A stretch of 64,000 nucleotides of DNA from Nonomuraea sp. NEAU-A123 (GCF_018603905.1 NZ_JAHFZZ010000005.1:558001-622000); one strand, 5' to 3'. Counted from the first letter of the stretch, positions 40,489-50,442 are shown. The notes: generated by a model from the sequence alone, not told the origin. A program made the numbers and translations.

Positions 40489-42636
40489 ATGCCCGAAGCA
40501 ATCGACCGGCGCCAACTCGTGCGACGGCACAACCCCGTGCTGACGTCCGCGCACCCGGCTGACGTCCTCACGGTCGGCAACGGTGATATCGCGCTCACGG
40601 TCGACATCTCCGGACTGCAGACGTTCCCGTCCTTCCACGAGCTGGTGCCCGACCCGCACCGCGTCGCCAGCGACGGACTGTCCGGTCTGCCTGAGCAGCG
40701 CCCGCGCGCATTCGACGCCGACGACTTCCAGATCCCTCTGCGCACCCAGTCGACCTGGGGCTGGTACGAGACACGCACCGACCGGGAGCTCCGGCTCGAG
40801 GACGCGACCACCCTGTACGAGACGTCCCGCGGCCCGGTGCCCTACTTCGACCGCATGGGTCTGCGACGGGCCGGCGACCCCATCGCCGAGGAGTTCGTCA
40901 CGGGCGCGTGGTACCACTTCAACCCCCGCCGCGCTCACCTCGGCCGCCTCGCTCTGGTCCGCCCCGACGGGACGGGGCTCGACGACCCGGCCGCGCTGAC
41001 CGACGTCCGCACCGAGCTCGACCTGTGGACGGGAACGATCCAGGCCGCGTACGTCCTCGACGGTGAGCGCGTTCGCGTCACCACCGTCGCCGATCCACGG
41101 GATCACTGCTTCGCCGTGCGGGTCGAGTCCGACCTTCTGCTCCGAGGGTGGGGCGTCGCCTGGGTGTTCGACGAACAGCCGGACGAGCTGGCCGCCTTCG
41201 AACTCCCGCTCGCGCACGAGACGGCCTGGGACCAGCGGACCGAGCGCCACTGGAACGCACGGCGCGCAGTGCAGGCGCTGACCTACGGCGTAGGCGTCCG
41301 CACCACCGGCAGCCTGCGTGAGGGAGCCGACTCCGTCACCGCGCGCACAGACGCCACCGTTCTCGAGGTCGTGGTGACGCTGACGCCGGATCAGGGCCGG
41401 CAGCCGGACAAGGACGACTTCTCCGCCGTCAGCGCCTCGGCGAAGACCTGGTGGGCGGAGCACTGGAGCACCGGTGCCGCGGTCAGCCTGGCCGGCAGCA
41501 CGGACGCGCGCGCTCCGGAACTCGAACGCCGCGTCGTTCTCTCGCAGTACCTCATGGCCGTCAACAGCGCCGGCGTCACGCCCGCCGCGGAGTCCGGTCT
41601 GACGTACAACACCTGGTCGGGCAAGTTCCACCTCGAGATGCACTGGTGGCACGCGGCGCATTTCCCGATGTGGGGGCGAGGGCAGCTGCTCGAGCGCAGC
41701 ATGCGTTGGTATCACGGCGCCCTGGAGGCGGCGAAGGCGACCGCCCGCCGGCAGGGGTATCGCGGAGCCCGCTGGCCGAAGCAGACCGATCCGTCCGCGC
41801 GCGAGTCGCCGAGCAACATCGGCGTCTTCCTCCTGTGGCAGCAGCCGCACGTGATCCACCTGCTGGAGTCGCTGCGCGGCGAGGGACGCGAGGAGTCGTT
41901 CCTGCGTGAGCACTACCCGCTCGTCGAGGCGACCGCCGACTTCATGGCCGACTTCGCCGAGGAACGCGACGGATCTTTCTGGCTGCCGCCTCCGCTCATC
42001 CCCGCGCAGGAGAGCTACCTCGTCGACCGGGCGACGAACGCCAATCCGACCTTCGAGCTGGCGTACTGGTCATGGGCGCTCAGCGTGGCGAACGAGTGGA
42101 GAACCCACCTCGGTCTCGAACCGAGCGAGGAGTGGGATCGGGTGGCGCGGAACATGAGCTGGCCCGCAGTACTGCCCGACGGCACCTACGCCGCGATCGC
42201 GACGCCCCCGCTGCTCATCCGCAAGGACCACCCGTCCATGCTCATGGCGTTGGGGTGGCTGCCGGACACGCACCTCGTGGACCCGGCCACCATGTCCGCA
42301 ACGCTCGATTCCGTGTGGGAGCACTGGGACCTGCAGTCCAGCTGGGGCTGGGACTACCCCGTCATGGCGATGACCGCGGCCCGCCTCGGCGACGTCGGCC
42401 GGGCGATCGACGCCCTCCTGCTCCCGTCGCCCAAGAACGTGTTCCTCCCCAACGGACACAATCCGCAAATGCCGGGATTCCTCACGATTTATCTGCCGAC
42501 GAACGGAGGGCTGCTGGCCGCCATGGCGCACATCGTCACAGCGGTAAACCAGGGGGCGGAGCTTCCCGACGGTTGGGTGATCACGTCAGAAGGGCTGCGC
42601 GCGCATCCCCGCCCCCCACGTCCTGTCCACACCTGA
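40489..42636 (+). CDS. (Alpha/alpha)6-barrel glycoside hydrolase (six-hairpin superfamily)
   Basis: A 715-aa protein. An N-terminal beta-sandwich (~1-320) precedes a helical barrel seen in WWHAAHFPMWGRGQLLERSM, RWPKQTDPSARESPSN, SSWGWDYPVMAMTAARLGD and NVFLPNGHNPQM. The layout resembles GH65/GH95-like enzymes acting on alpha-linked sugars, but I cannot fix the family or the linkage. There is no signal peptide, so it acts on imported oligosaccharides. GAGGAG precedes the ATG. The gene lies between the GH1 gene and the sugar importer. Confidence 0.75.
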   Translation: MPEAIDRRQLVRRHNPVLTSAHPADVLTVGNGDIALTVDISGLQTFPSFHELVPDPHRVASDGLSGLPEQRPRAFDADDFQIPLRTQSTWGWYETRTDRELRLEDATTLYETSRGPVPYFDRMGLRRAGDPIAEEFVTGAWYHFNPRRAHLGRLALVRPDGTGLDDPAALTDVRTELDLWTGTIQAAYVLDGERVRVTTVADPRDHCFAVRVESDLLLRGWGVAWVFDEQPDELAAFELPLAHETAWDQRTERHWNARRAVQALTYGVGVRTTGSLREGADSVTARTDATVLEVVVTLTPDQGRQPDKDDFSAVSASAKTWWAEHWSTGAAVSLAGSTDARAPELERRVVLSQYLMAVNSAGVTPAAESGLTYNTWSGKFHLEMHWWHAAHFPMWGRGQLLERSMRWYHGALEAAKATARRQGYRGARWPKQTDPSARESPSNIGVFLLWQQPHVIHLLESLRGEGREESFLREHYPLVEATADFMADFAEERDGSFWLPPPLIPAQESYLVDRATNANPTFELAYWSWALSVANEWRTHLGLEPSEEWDRVARNMSWPAVLPDGTYAAIATPPLLIRKDHPSMLMALGWLPDTHLVDPATMSATLDSVWEHWDLQSSWGWDYPVMAMTAARLGDVGRAIDALLLPSPKNVFLPNGHNPQMPGFLTIYLPTNGGLLAAMAHIVTAVNQGAELPDGWVITSEGLRAHPRPPRPVHT

Positions 42637-42805
42637 GCACCTTTCATGGACACGAAAGGAGAATGGTCGGCCGGCTGACAACACCGACCTGGTCGGCGAC
42701 AAGTATCAAGAACCACATCAATGGCATCGTACCGCGTCCACCTGAAAATGCCGGGGGCATAGAAGAGTGGCCGCTTCCCATCCAAGGCTTCCAAAGGTGA
42801 GGACC

Positions 42806-44101
42806 GTGGGTAAAAACCCCTCAGCACGCGGCGCTCGTCGCCGAACCATCATCGCGGCAGGATCATTGGCGATCGTCGGGACGCTTGCTCTGGCAGGCTG
42901 TTCGTCATCCGGCGAATCCACCAACACCGGGGACGCCGGACTGACTTTTATGAACCAGTCGCGCGGGCAAGAGGCCGCGCTCACCCAACTCGCGCAGCAG
43001 TACACCAAGAAGACTGGCGTCAAGATTACCATTGACACGCCCGGGCCGGTCGACTATCTGCCCAAGCTTCAGGCGAAGGCGCAGTCCAGATCCATGCCCG
43101 ACATCTATTCGTCATTCGACGCGTCTCAGATGGCGCCGTTCTACAAGGCCGGCTGGGCGATGGATCTTTCCTCCCAGTTGAACGCCGGTTGGAGTAAGAA
43201 CTTCAGCCCCGCCGTGCTCAAGATGTCGACGTTCCAGCAAGGTAATAACCTCGGGGTAAAGCCCGGCGTCTACTCGGTGCACTGGGAGACGCAGACGTAC
43301 GGCTTCCTTATCAACCCGGCGCTGACCGGAATATCGGCGGAAAAGCCGCCCGCGACGACGGCCGAGTTCATCGACGCGCTCACCGCGAAGAAGGCGAAAT
43401 TCTCCATCGCGGCCTCGCAGACGCCGAACATCATCCAGGCCCTCGCCTCGAACTGGCTGACGGACGCCGAGATCGAAGCGACCCTCAACGGGAAAGCGAG
43501 CTGGAAACAGGACGGCTGGCGCAACGCCTTCCAGTTCCTGGCCGATGTGAAGAAGGCCGGTGTCCTCGCTGACAACTCCATCCCCGGTGGCCAGGACGAC
43601 CACCCGAACGTGGAGTCGTCCTTCTTCACCAAGAAGATGGGTGCCATCTTCGACGCCGCCCCCGGCATCGCGGTCGGCCTCAGGACGAACCCGGAATTCG
43701 AGGAATACTTCTCCAGCGGGGTCCCCAAGGCTCCGGGAAGCGTCCACGAACCGCGCTCGCCGGGTATCCCCGGGAAGGGTGCGGTGATCAACCCGAGGGG
43801 CAAGCAGTCCGATAAGGCGCTCGCGTTCGTGAAGTGGCTGACGGAGCCCGAGCAGCAGGCGGTGTTCGCCAAGACCGCTCGCATCCTCCCCACCAACCCG
43901 GAACTCCTCGCCGGCGCGGACATCCCCGACCAGCTCGCGGGCTTCGCCGCCGGCGTGAAGAGCATGCAAGTCATGTCGACGACCTTCACGCCCGACGTGA
44001 TCACCGCGATCAGAGCGGAGTCCCAGCGCCTGGTGCTGGGCGAGGCGACGGTGGACGAGGTGCTCACCAACATCCAGGCGGCGCAGGATCGCACGTCATG
44101 A
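42806..44101 (+). CDS. Sugar ABC transporter substrate-binding lipoprotein
   Basis: A 431-aa extracellular solute-binding protein, family 1. The lipobox is LALAGC after an RRR-containing n-region. The mature part has FMNQSRGQEAALTQLAQQY, DYLPKLQAKAQSRSMPDI and FVKWLTEPEQQAVF, typical of MsmE-like sugar binding proteins. The GTG at 42806 has GGTGAGG upstream. The stop overlaps the permease start (ATGA). It is probably specific for a beta-glucoside or related disaccharide, judging by the neighbouring glycosidases. Confidence 0.85.
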   Translation: MGKNPSARGARRRTIIAAGSLAIVGTLALAGCSSSGESTNTGDAGLTFMNQSRGQEAALTQLAQQYTKKTGVKITIDTPGPVDYLPKLQAKAQSRSMPDIYSSFDASQMAPFYKAGWAMDLSSQLNAGWSKNFSPAVLKMSTFQQGNNLGVKPGVYSVHWETQTYGFLINPALTGISAEKPPATTAEFIDALTAKKAKFSIAASQTPNIIQALASNWLTDAEIEATLNGKASWKQDGWRNAFQFLADVKKAGVLADNSIPGGQDDHPNVESSFFTKKMGAIFDAAPGIAVGLRTNPEFEEYFSSGVPKAPGSVHEPRSPGIPGKGAVINPRGKQSDKALAFVKWLTEPEQQAVFAKTARILPTNPELLAGADIPDQLAGFAAGVKSMQVMSTTFTPDVITAIRAESQRLVLGEATVDEVLTNIQAAQDRTS

Positions 44102-45033
44102 CGACGCAGCAACTCGCGGTTCCCGTGCGGCGTCCATCTCGGGCGCCGCGCGGGAGGCGCGTTCTCCGGCGCAACCTGATCGGCTGGTTGTTCCTGGTTC
44201 CGGCCATCGCGCTCATCGGGATCTTCACGATCACGCCGTTCGCGCAGGCGATCCTGTTGAGCTTCCAGTCCTGGGACGGCGTCAGCTCCGACACCCCATG
44301 GGTGGGGCTGGCCAACTACGACTTCGTCGCGTCCGACCCGATCTTCTGGGCGTCCATGCGCAACGTCCTGTTCTTCGGTGTCGTCGGGTTCGTCTTCGGC
44401 AACGGAATCGCCTTGGTCATGGCGTTGGCCGTCAACAGCATCGCTCGCGGCAAGACGTTCTTCCGCACCGTCTTCTACTTGCCGGGCGTGTTGTCGGTGG
44501 TCGTCGTCGGTCTGCTGTTCTCGTTCATCCTGGCCCCTGGCTCCGGCATCCTCAATCGGCTGCTCGGCCTGGTGGGGCTGAGCGCGCTGCAGCAGAACTG
44601 GCTTGGCGAGCCGACCGTCGCGTTGCCCGTCGTGGCGGCGGTGTTCGTCTGGTTTCACTGGGGGTTCGGCTTCCTGCTCTTCCTCGCGGGGCTGCAAGAC
44701 GTGCCGAAAGAGCTGTACGAGGCCGCCGAACTCGACGGCGCGAACCGCTGGTCGAAGTTCCGGTACGTCACCTGGCCGCAGCTGGCTCCGGTCACCTCGA
44801 TCGTGAGTCTGCTCACCCTGCTCGCCGCGCTCCAGATCTTCGGGACCGTGCAGGTGCTGACCAACGGCGGACCGGGCCAGCACACGATGGTGCCGACCCT
44901 CGCAATCTATAACGAGGCGTTCGTCAACTGGCGTTACGGCAGTGCCGCGGCCATGTCGGTCATCTTCGGCGGCGCCCTTGTGCTGCTGTCCGTGCTCCAG
45001 CTCGCGATCACCAGGCGGAGGTCCCGCGTATGA
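44098..45033 (+). CDS. Sugar ABC transporter permease (MalF-like)
   Basis: A 311-aa permease with six membrane helices and the EAA loop ELYEAAELDGANRWSKFRYV, which docks on the ATPase. No ATPase gene is in the operon, so a shared MsiK-type ATPase encoded elsewhere probably serves it. This is the rule for actinobacterial sugar importers. It is coupled to both neighbours by ATGA overlaps. Confidence 0.9.
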   Translation: MTTQQLAVPVRRPSRAPRGRRVLRRNLIGWLFLVPAIALIGIFTITPFAQAILLSFQSWDGVSSDTPWVGLANYDFVASDPIFWASMRNVLFFGVVGFVFGNGIALVMALAVNSIARGKTFFRTVFYLPGVLSVVVVGLLFSFILAPGSGILNRLLGLVGLSALQQNWLGEPTVALPVVAAVFVWFHWGFGFLLFLAGLQDVPKELYEAAELDGANRWSKFRYVTWPQLAPVTSIVSLLTLLAALQIFGTVQVLTNGGPGQHTMVPTLAIYNEAFVNWRYGSAAAMSVIFGGALVLLSVLQLAITRRRSRV

Positions 45034-45941
45034 GCGGCCGGATGACAGGAAGGGCCGACGAGATGTCCATTGCTTCAGTACCGGCCGGCACGGCCGAAGG
45101 CGGGACTCGCCCACCTCGACGGAAGGTACGCCGCGACAAGGTCGGCCTGTACGGATTGCTGAGCGTGGCTGCGCTGATCGCGCTGTTCCCCCTGCTGTGG
45201 ATGCTGTCCGGATCCCTGCAGAGCCTCACGGAGCTGCTCTCGAACGAGAGCTTCCTGCCCGCCGACCCGCAGTGGCACAACTACGTGACCGCATGGGTCC
45301 AGGGGGAACTCGGCATCTACCTGCGCAACAGCGTGCTCTACACGGGATCCGCCGTCATCGGCATCCTGCTGGTGTCCAGCCTCGCCGGGTACGCGCTCGC
45401 GCGGCTCGACTTCGCGGGCAAGGGCGTGTTCACGTTCGTCATCCTCGCCGTGATGATCATCCCGGCGCCCGCCATGTTCCTCGCGCAGTACAAGCTGCTC
45501 ATCTCACTCAGCCTGACGAACAATCCCGTGGGCTACGTGCTGATCCTGATCACCTCGGGCATCCCGATGTCGACGCTCATCATGCGCAGCTTTTTCGCCA
45601 GCCAGCCCCGCGCTCTGGAAGAGGCGGCCGCGCTGGACGGCGCCGGTCCGCTGCGCATCTTCTGGAACGTGATCCTCCCGCTGGCAAGGCCCGGCCTCGC
45701 TGCCGTGGCGGTCATCCAGGGGCTGGGGGCGTGGAACGAGTACCTCATGGCGCTCGTCCTGTTCGACGACAACTCCCTCATGCCCGTCCAGCGCGGTCTG
45801 ACCGCCTTCACATCCGCCGAGACGCCACAGCAGCAGATCCTCCTGGCCGCCACAACCATCTCGATCGTGCCGGTTGTGATCTTCTATCTGCTGGCGCAGC
45901 GTCACATCGTGAAGGGCATCGGCGCGGGCGCGATCAAGTAA
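45030..45941 (+). CDS. Sugar ABC transporter permease (MalG-like)
   Basis: A 303-aa permease. The N-terminus is a ~30-residue polar tail, followed by six helices and the EAA loop ALEEAAALDGAGPLRIFWNV. It pairs with the MalF-like protein. It is the last gene of the cluster; a weak hairpin AGGGC-CGTTTT-GCCCT (45944-45959) follows the stop. Confidence 0.9.
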   Translation: MSGRMTGRADEMSIASVPAGTAEGGTRPPRRKVRRDKVGLYGLLSVAALIALFPLLWMLSGSLQSLTELLSNESFLPADPQWHNYVTAWVQGELGIYLRNSVLYTGSAVIGILLVSSLAGYALARLDFAGKGVFTFVILAVMIIPAPAMFLAQYKLLISLSLTNNPVGYVLILITSGIPMSTLIMRSFFASQPRALEEAAALDGAGPLRIFWNVILPLARPGLAAVAVIQGLGAWNEYLMALVLFDDNSLMPVQRGLTAFTSAETPQQQILLAATTISIVPVVIFYLLAQRHIVKGIGAGAIK

Positions 45942-46127
45942 GCAGGGCCGTTTTGCCCTCGTGCGGCTCTTCAGCCCAGATCTTGCCCGCCGTGCCGTTC
46001 GGGACGATGGCACGAACGAGGGTCTGCCCAGCGGCGGTGAACGCCGCCGCGCGGCATCAGCCGGCAGCTCCTCCGGCAGCCGGACGGACCGTAGCGATAC
46101 GTACGGGGTGGAAGCTGAAAGTTTCGG
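45942..46127. other. Gap between convergent sugar clusters
   Basis: This 186-base gap holds the weak hairpin after the permease and a LacI-operator-like element TGAAAGTTTCGG (about 46115-46126) ending just before the stop of the next LacI gene. On the minus strand an in-frame stretch reads GQTLVRAIVPNGTAGKIWAE, which resembles a glycosidase C-terminal beta-domain. It may be a remnant, but the match is too short to name. Confidence 0.3.
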
Positions 46128-47171
46128 CTAGCGCGCGAGAGCGGCGGTACTGCTGCGTACGACGAGCTCGGTGCCCAGCTCGATCCGGCTCTGCGGCAGC
46201 GGCTCGCCCTGCGCGAGCTTCACCAGCATGGTGGTGGCGGTGGCCGCCATCTCGGTGAGCGGCTGCCGGATGGTGGTCAGGGGCGGGACGGCCCACCGCA
46301 TCGGAGGGAGGTCGTCGAAGCCGATCACGCTCAGGTCGTCCGGGATGCGCAGTCCCAGCTCGTACGCCGCCAGGTAGACGCCCATGGCCTGCCCGTCGTT
46401 GCAGGCGAAGATCGCGGTGGGCGGATCGGGCAGCCGCAGCAGCCGATGGGCCTGGGCCAGGCCGCCTTCGACCAGGAAGTCGCCCCGGCAGATCAGGTCC
46501 GGGTCGACGGGCACGCCGGCCATGTCCAGCGCGGCGCGGTAGCCGTCGAGGCGGGCCCGGCTGGACAGCGCGTATTCGGGGCCGGCGATGATGGCGATCC
46601 GCCGGTGCCCGAGCTGCACCAGGTAACGGGTGGCCGAGAGCCCGCCGTTCCAGTTGCCGGCGCCCACCGAGGGCACCTGGTGGCCGGGTTCGCCGCTCGG
46701 GTCCAGCAGCACGAGGGGGATGCCACGGGTGGCGAGCTGGTCGTGCTGGGCGTCGGTCAGGCCGCTGAACACCGCGATGACCCCGGTGGGACGGCGGCTC
46801 AGCACGCCCTCGATCCAGCTCCGGCCCGGAACGTGGCGGTGCTGCAGCTCCGACAGCACCACGGCCAGGCCGTGCTCCCGCGCCACCTGCTCGACGCCCT
46901 TGATGATCTCTATCGGGTAGTCGCCCTCCAGCGCGTGGAAGACCAGCTCCACCAGGGCGGCGGGGCTCTCGCGCCGCCTCTGCCGCCGGTAGCCGTGCTC
47001 GCGGATGAGCCGCTCGACCAGGGCCCGGGTCTCCGGCGCGACTTCGGAACGGCCGTTCACCACTTTGGAGACCGTCGCCGTGGACACCCCGGCCAGCTCG
47101 GCGAGCTGGGCGATGGTCAGCGACTGCTTGGGCGTGGTGCCGGGTGCGGGCGGCTCCTGAGTCGCGGTCAT
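46128..47171 (-). CDS. LacI family regulator of the xylo-oligosaccharide cluster
   Basis: A 347-aa repressor. HTH: TIAQLAELAGVSTATVSKVV. The hinge region RRQRRRESPAALVELVF lacks the usual long GYxPN spacer. The sugar-binding core has FACNDGQAMGVYLAAYELG and PDDLSVIGFDDLPPMRWAVP. It is divergent from an importer and a GH43 beta-xylosidase, and CGAAA/TTTCG-type operators lie between them, so it probably acts as a xylose- or xylobiose-responsive repressor. Confidence 0.9.
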   Translation of the reverse strand: MTATQEPPAPGTTPKQSLTIAQLAELAGVSTATVSKVVNGRSEVAPETRALVERLIREHGYRRQRRRESPAALVELVFHALEGDYPIEIIKGVEQVAREHGLAVVLSELQHRHVPGRSWIEGVLSRRPTGVIAVFSGLTDAQHDQLATRGIPLVLLDPSGEPGHQVPSVGAGNWNGGLSATRYLVQLGHRRIAIIAGPEYALSSRARLDGYRAALDMAGVPVDPDLICRGDFLVEGGLAQAHRLLRLPDPPTAIFACNDGQAMGVYLAAYELGLRIPDDLSVIGFDDLPPMRWAVPPLTTIRQPLTEMAATATTMLVKLAQGEPLPQSRIELGTELVVRSSTAALAR

Positions 47172-47193
47172 GGGCGCAGTCTAGACGCAGATT

Positions 47194-47308
47194 TTTCGGA
47201 AACAAGGGCGAGTGTTTCGTGCGTCTTACCGGGAGGTTGTTGACGAGTTTCCAGGTAGGTGCCTAGAGTCCCCGGTTAACGATCGGCCAAATATCCGAAA
47301 GTTTTCGG
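47194..47308. promoter_or_regulatory. CGAAA/TTTCG-type operators before the xylo-oligosaccharide importer
   Basis: CCGAAAGTTTTCGG (47295-47308) is an inverted repeat with 6-base arms and a two-base centre, 54 bases before the lipoprotein start. TTTCGGAAA (47194-47202) is a related half-palindrome near the LacI start. The pattern resembles the CGAA-N-TTCG site reported for BxlR-type regulators of xylan genes in Streptomyces. Binding by the adjacent LacI protein is inferred. Confidence 0.65.
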
Positions 47309-47361
47309 CAACTAGTTCCGTACCAGCTCTTCAGCACCGACCCCCAGTAGAAGAGATCGCC

Positions 47362-48642
47362 GTGAAGCTCCGCATCGTAACTCCGGTCGCCCTCGCCGCG
47401 GCCCTCGCCCTGACCACAGCCGCCTGCGGCGGTGGCGGCGGTACCACCGCCGCGGCGCCGCCCGAGGGCGGCAAGTCGTTCGACTTCTGGTCGTTCAGCG
47501 GGATCAACCAGAAAGCCTCGGTCGAGGACTACCAGAAGAAGAACCCCGGCATCCAGGTGAAGCTGACCGAAGTCGGCAGCTCCGTGGAGACGGCGCAGGC
47601 GCTGACGACGGCGCTGGCCGGCGGCAAGGTGCCCGACCTGGTGCTGATCCAGGGCGACGACCTGCCCAAATTCGTCCAGCAGCCGCAGAACTTCTACGAC
47701 CTGCGGCAGCTCGGCGCCGACAAGATCAAGGGCGACTATCTGGACTGGGTGATCAGCCAGAGCGTGGCGAAGGACGGCTCGATCATCGGCATCCCGACGG
47801 ACGTGGGCGGCATGGCCGTCGCCTATCGGACGGACCTGTTCAAGGCCGCCGGGCTGCCGACCGACCGCGAGGAGGTGGGCAAGCTCTGGCCCACCTGGGA
47901 CGCCTTCATCGAGACCGGCAAGAAGTACACCGCGGCGACCAAGAAGGCGTTCGTCGACAACGCCGGCACCAGCGTGTTCTACCAGGCGGTCAACCAGGGG
48001 CCGCAGAAGTACTACGACCCGTCGGGCAACGTCGTCTACAGCACCAGCCCACAGGTCAAGACGGCGTTCGAGTACGGCATCAAGGCCGTGCAGGCCGGCA
48101 TCACCGCCAAGCAGAGCTCCTTCTCCGAGGGATGGAGCGCCGGCATGGGCAAGGACCAGTTCGCGGTGATCTCCGCGCCGTCCTGGATGCTGAACGCCAT
48201 CCGGAGCAACGCCCCCGCCACGAAGGGCAAGTGGGACATCGCCACCATCCCCGGCGGCGCGGGCAACTGGGGTGGCAGCTATCTGGCCATCCCCAAGGGC
48301 GCCAAGAACCCCAAGGCCGCCTGGGACTACATCACCAAGACCCTGAACCCGCAGGGTCAGTTGGCGCACTTCGTCGACTCCGGCTCGCTGCCCACCACCC
48401 CGTCGGTCTACAAGGACGCCAAGCTCACCGCCCTGAAGGACCCGTTCTTCTCCGACGCGCCGACCGGGACGATCTATACCAACTCGCTGCTCGGGCTCAA
48501 GCCGTTCTACATCGGGCCGGACAGCTCCGCCATCGGCCAGGAGTTCCTGAACGCGATCACCAACGTCGAGCAGGGCAAGGGCGATGCGGCCAAGGCGTGG
48601 GACGCGGCGCTGGCCAACATCAAGACCGCCATCGGCAAGTAG
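47362..48642 (+). CDS. Sugar ABC transporter substrate-binding lipoprotein (xylo-oligosaccharide type)
   Basis: A 426-aa lipoprotein with a signal peptide ending at lipobox LTTAAC, then an extracellular family 1 solute-binding domain (FDFWSFSGINQKASVEDYQ, ALAGGKVPDLVLIQGDD, SWMLNAIRS). The GTG at 47362 has AAGAGA upstream. It heads an importer operon that ends in a GH43 beta-xylosidase, so xylobiose or longer xylo-oligosaccharides are the likely cargo. The deduction rests on neighbours. Confidence 0.85.
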   Translation: MKLRIVTPVALAAALALTTAACGGGGGTTAAAPPEGGKSFDFWSFSGINQKASVEDYQKKNPGIQVKLTEVGSSVETAQALTTALAGGKVPDLVLIQGDDLPKFVQQPQNFYDLRQLGADKIKGDYLDWVISQSVAKDGSIIGIPTDVGGMAVAYRTDLFKAAGLPTDREEVGKLWPTWDAFIETGKKYTAATKKAFVDNAGTSVFYQAVNQGPQKYYDPSGNVVYSTSPQVKTAFEYGIKAVQAGITAKQSSFSEGWSAGMGKDQFAVISAPSWMLNAIRSNAPATKGKWDIATIPGGAGNWGGSYLAIPKGAKNPKAAWDYITKTLNPQGQLAHFVDSGSLPTTPSVYKDAKLTALKDPFFSDAPTGTIYTNSLLGLKPFYIGPDSSAIGQEFLNAITNVEQGKGDAAKAWDAALANIKTAIGK

Positions 48643-48649
48643 GACGAGC

Positions 48650-49600
48650 GTGACGACGACCCTCAGCACCCGGCGGGCGCAAGCGGCGCCCGCCGGGACG
48701 ACCTCGGTGCGGCAGCGCATCACCGAGCGCGTCGCGCCGTACGCCTACATCGCGCCGTTCTTCCTGATCTTCGGGGTGTTCGGGCTGGTTCCGCTGCTCT
48801 TCACGTTCTACGTGGCGCTGTTCGACTGGAACCCCATCGGCGAGCACGTCTTCATCGGCGTGGACAACTTCACCCGCCTGTTCGCCGACGCGCGGTTCTG
48901 GAACGCGGCCTGGAACACGATCAGCATCTGGCTGCTGTCCACCGTGCCGCAACTGGTGCTGGCGCTGGGCCTGGCGCACCTGCTCAACCACGCCCGGCTC
49001 CGGCTGGCGGTGTTCTTCCGGATGTCGATGCTGGTGCCGTACATCACCTCGGTGGCGGCCACCACGATCGTCTTCGCCCAGATGTTCGACCGTGACTACG
49101 GTGTGCTCAACTGGCTGCTCGGGTTCGCCGGCGTGGAGCCGATCGACTTCAAGCAGTCGGTGCTGGGCAGCCATGTGCTGATCGCCGTCATGGTGACCTG
49201 GCGCTGGTTCGGCTACACCACGCTGCTCTACCTGGCTGCCCTGCAGGCGATCCCGCGCGCGATCTACGAGGCGGCGGCCGTGGACGGCGCGGGCGGGTGG
49301 AAGCAGTTCCGCCACATCTCGATCCCGTCGCTGCGGCCGGTCATCGTGTTCACGATCGTGACCTCGACGATCGGCGGCCTGCAGATCTTCACCGAGCCGC
49401 TGCTGGTCTCCCGCAGCGCGCCGCTCACCTGCGGACCGGTCCGGCAGTGCCAGACGCTGACGCTGTTCCTGTACGAGCAGGGCTTCGGCCAGTTCCAGTT
49501 CGGCTACGGCGCGGCCATCGGCGTGGCGCTGTTCGTGCTGGTGGTCGCGCTGGCGACGGTCAACTACGTCCTGTCCACCCGCATCCGTCCGGAGCGATGA
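48650..49600 (+). CDS. Sugar ABC transporter permease (MalF-like)
   Basis: A 316-aa permease with six helices. The coupling loop is AIYEAAAVDGAGGWKQFRHI. It starts at GTG 48650, seven bases after the lipoprotein stop, with GGACGAGC upstream. It is coupled to the next gene through ATGA. No ATPase is encoded nearby, so a shared MsiK-like ATPase is likely. Confidence 0.9.
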   Translation: MTTTLSTRRAQAAPAGTTSVRQRITERVAPYAYIAPFFLIFGVFGLVPLLFTFYVALFDWNPIGEHVFIGVDNFTRLFADARFWNAAWNTISIWLLSTVPQLVLALGLAHLLNHARLRLAVFFRMSMLVPYITSVAATTIVFAQMFDRDYGVLNWLLGFAGVEPIDFKQSVLGSHVLIAVMVTWRWFGYTTLLYLAALQAIPRAIYEAAAVDGAGGWKQFRHISIPSLRPVIVFTIVTSTIGGLQIFTEPLLVSRSAPLTCGPVRQCQTLTLFLYEQGFGQFQFGYGAAIGVALFVLVVALATVNYVLSTRIRPER

Positions 49601-50442
49601 TGACCAAGACGATCCGGCGCTCGGGTGAGCGCGTCCGCTGGTGGACCTATGTCCTGCTGGGGCTGGCCGTGTTCGCCTGCCTGTTCCCGCTGTACTGGAT
49701 GTTCGTGGTGGCCACGACCGACACGGCGACCGCCACGCGGCTGCCGCCCGAGATCGCGCCCGGCGGCAACTTCTTCCATCTGGCCGGCCTGGTGTTCACG
49801 ACGGTGCCGTTCGTCCGCTCGATCGTCAACAGCCTCATCGTGGCCGGCACGATCGCTGTCGGGCACGCCCTGCTGTGCTCGCTGGCCGGGTTCGCCTTCG
49901 CCAAGCTCCGCTTTCCCGGCCGCAACGTGCTGTTCCTGATCGTCGTGCTCACCATGACGGTGCCGACGCAGCTCGCCGTCATCCCGCAGTACATGATCAT
50001 CTCCTCGCTGGGCTGGGTGGACACGCTCCAGGCGCTCATCGTGCCCGGCCTGGCCAGCGCGTTCGGGATCTTCTGGATGCGCCAGCACCTGTCCACCACG
50101 ATCAGCGACGAGATCCTCCAGGCCGCGCGCATCGACGGCGCCACCACCTGGCAGATCTTCTGGCGCATCGCGTTCCCGCTGGTGCGGCCGGCCGCGTTCG
50201 TGCTCGGCCTGCTCGGCTTCGTCACCGCCTGGAACGACTTCCTGTGGCCGTTCATCGTGCTGAAGTCGCCGGAGATGTACACCGCGCAGATCGCCATCAA
50301 GGCGCTGCAGAACAACTACAACATCGACCTCGGGCTCGCCATGTCGGGCTCGTTCCTGGCCACCATCCCGCTGCTGGTGCTGTTCGTCTTCGTGGGCCGG
50401 CGCATGGTGGCCGGGATCATGGACGGCGCCTTCAAGGGCTGA
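49597..50442 (+). CDS. Sugar ABC transporter permease (MalG-like)
   Basis: A 281-aa permease with six helices and the coupling loop EILQAARIDGATTWQIFWRI. It partners the MalF-like protein. Helix 1 follows a short basic tail. The stop is 27 bases before the GH43 start, so the beta-xylosidase is in the same operon. Confidence 0.9.
   Translation: MMTKTIRRSGERVRWWTYVLLGLAVFACLFPLYWMFVVATTDTATATRLPPEIAPGGNFFHLAGLVFTTVPFVRSIVNSLIVAGTIAVGHALLCSLAGFAFAKLRFPGRNVLFLIVVLTMTVPTQLAVIPQYMIISSLGWVDTLQALIVPGLASAFGIFWMRQHLSTTISDEILQAARIDGATTWQIFWRIAFPLVRPAAFVLGLLGFVTAWNDFLWPFIVLKSPEMYTAQIAIKALQNNYNIDLGLAMSGSFLATIPLLVLFVFVGRRMVAGIMDGAFKG

Noticed and set aside
39643..42636. A 997-aa frame including the glycosidase
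   Set aside because: The first ~280 codons are a shadow of the GH1 gene in another frame. The glycosidase begins at 40489 with a clear ribosome site.
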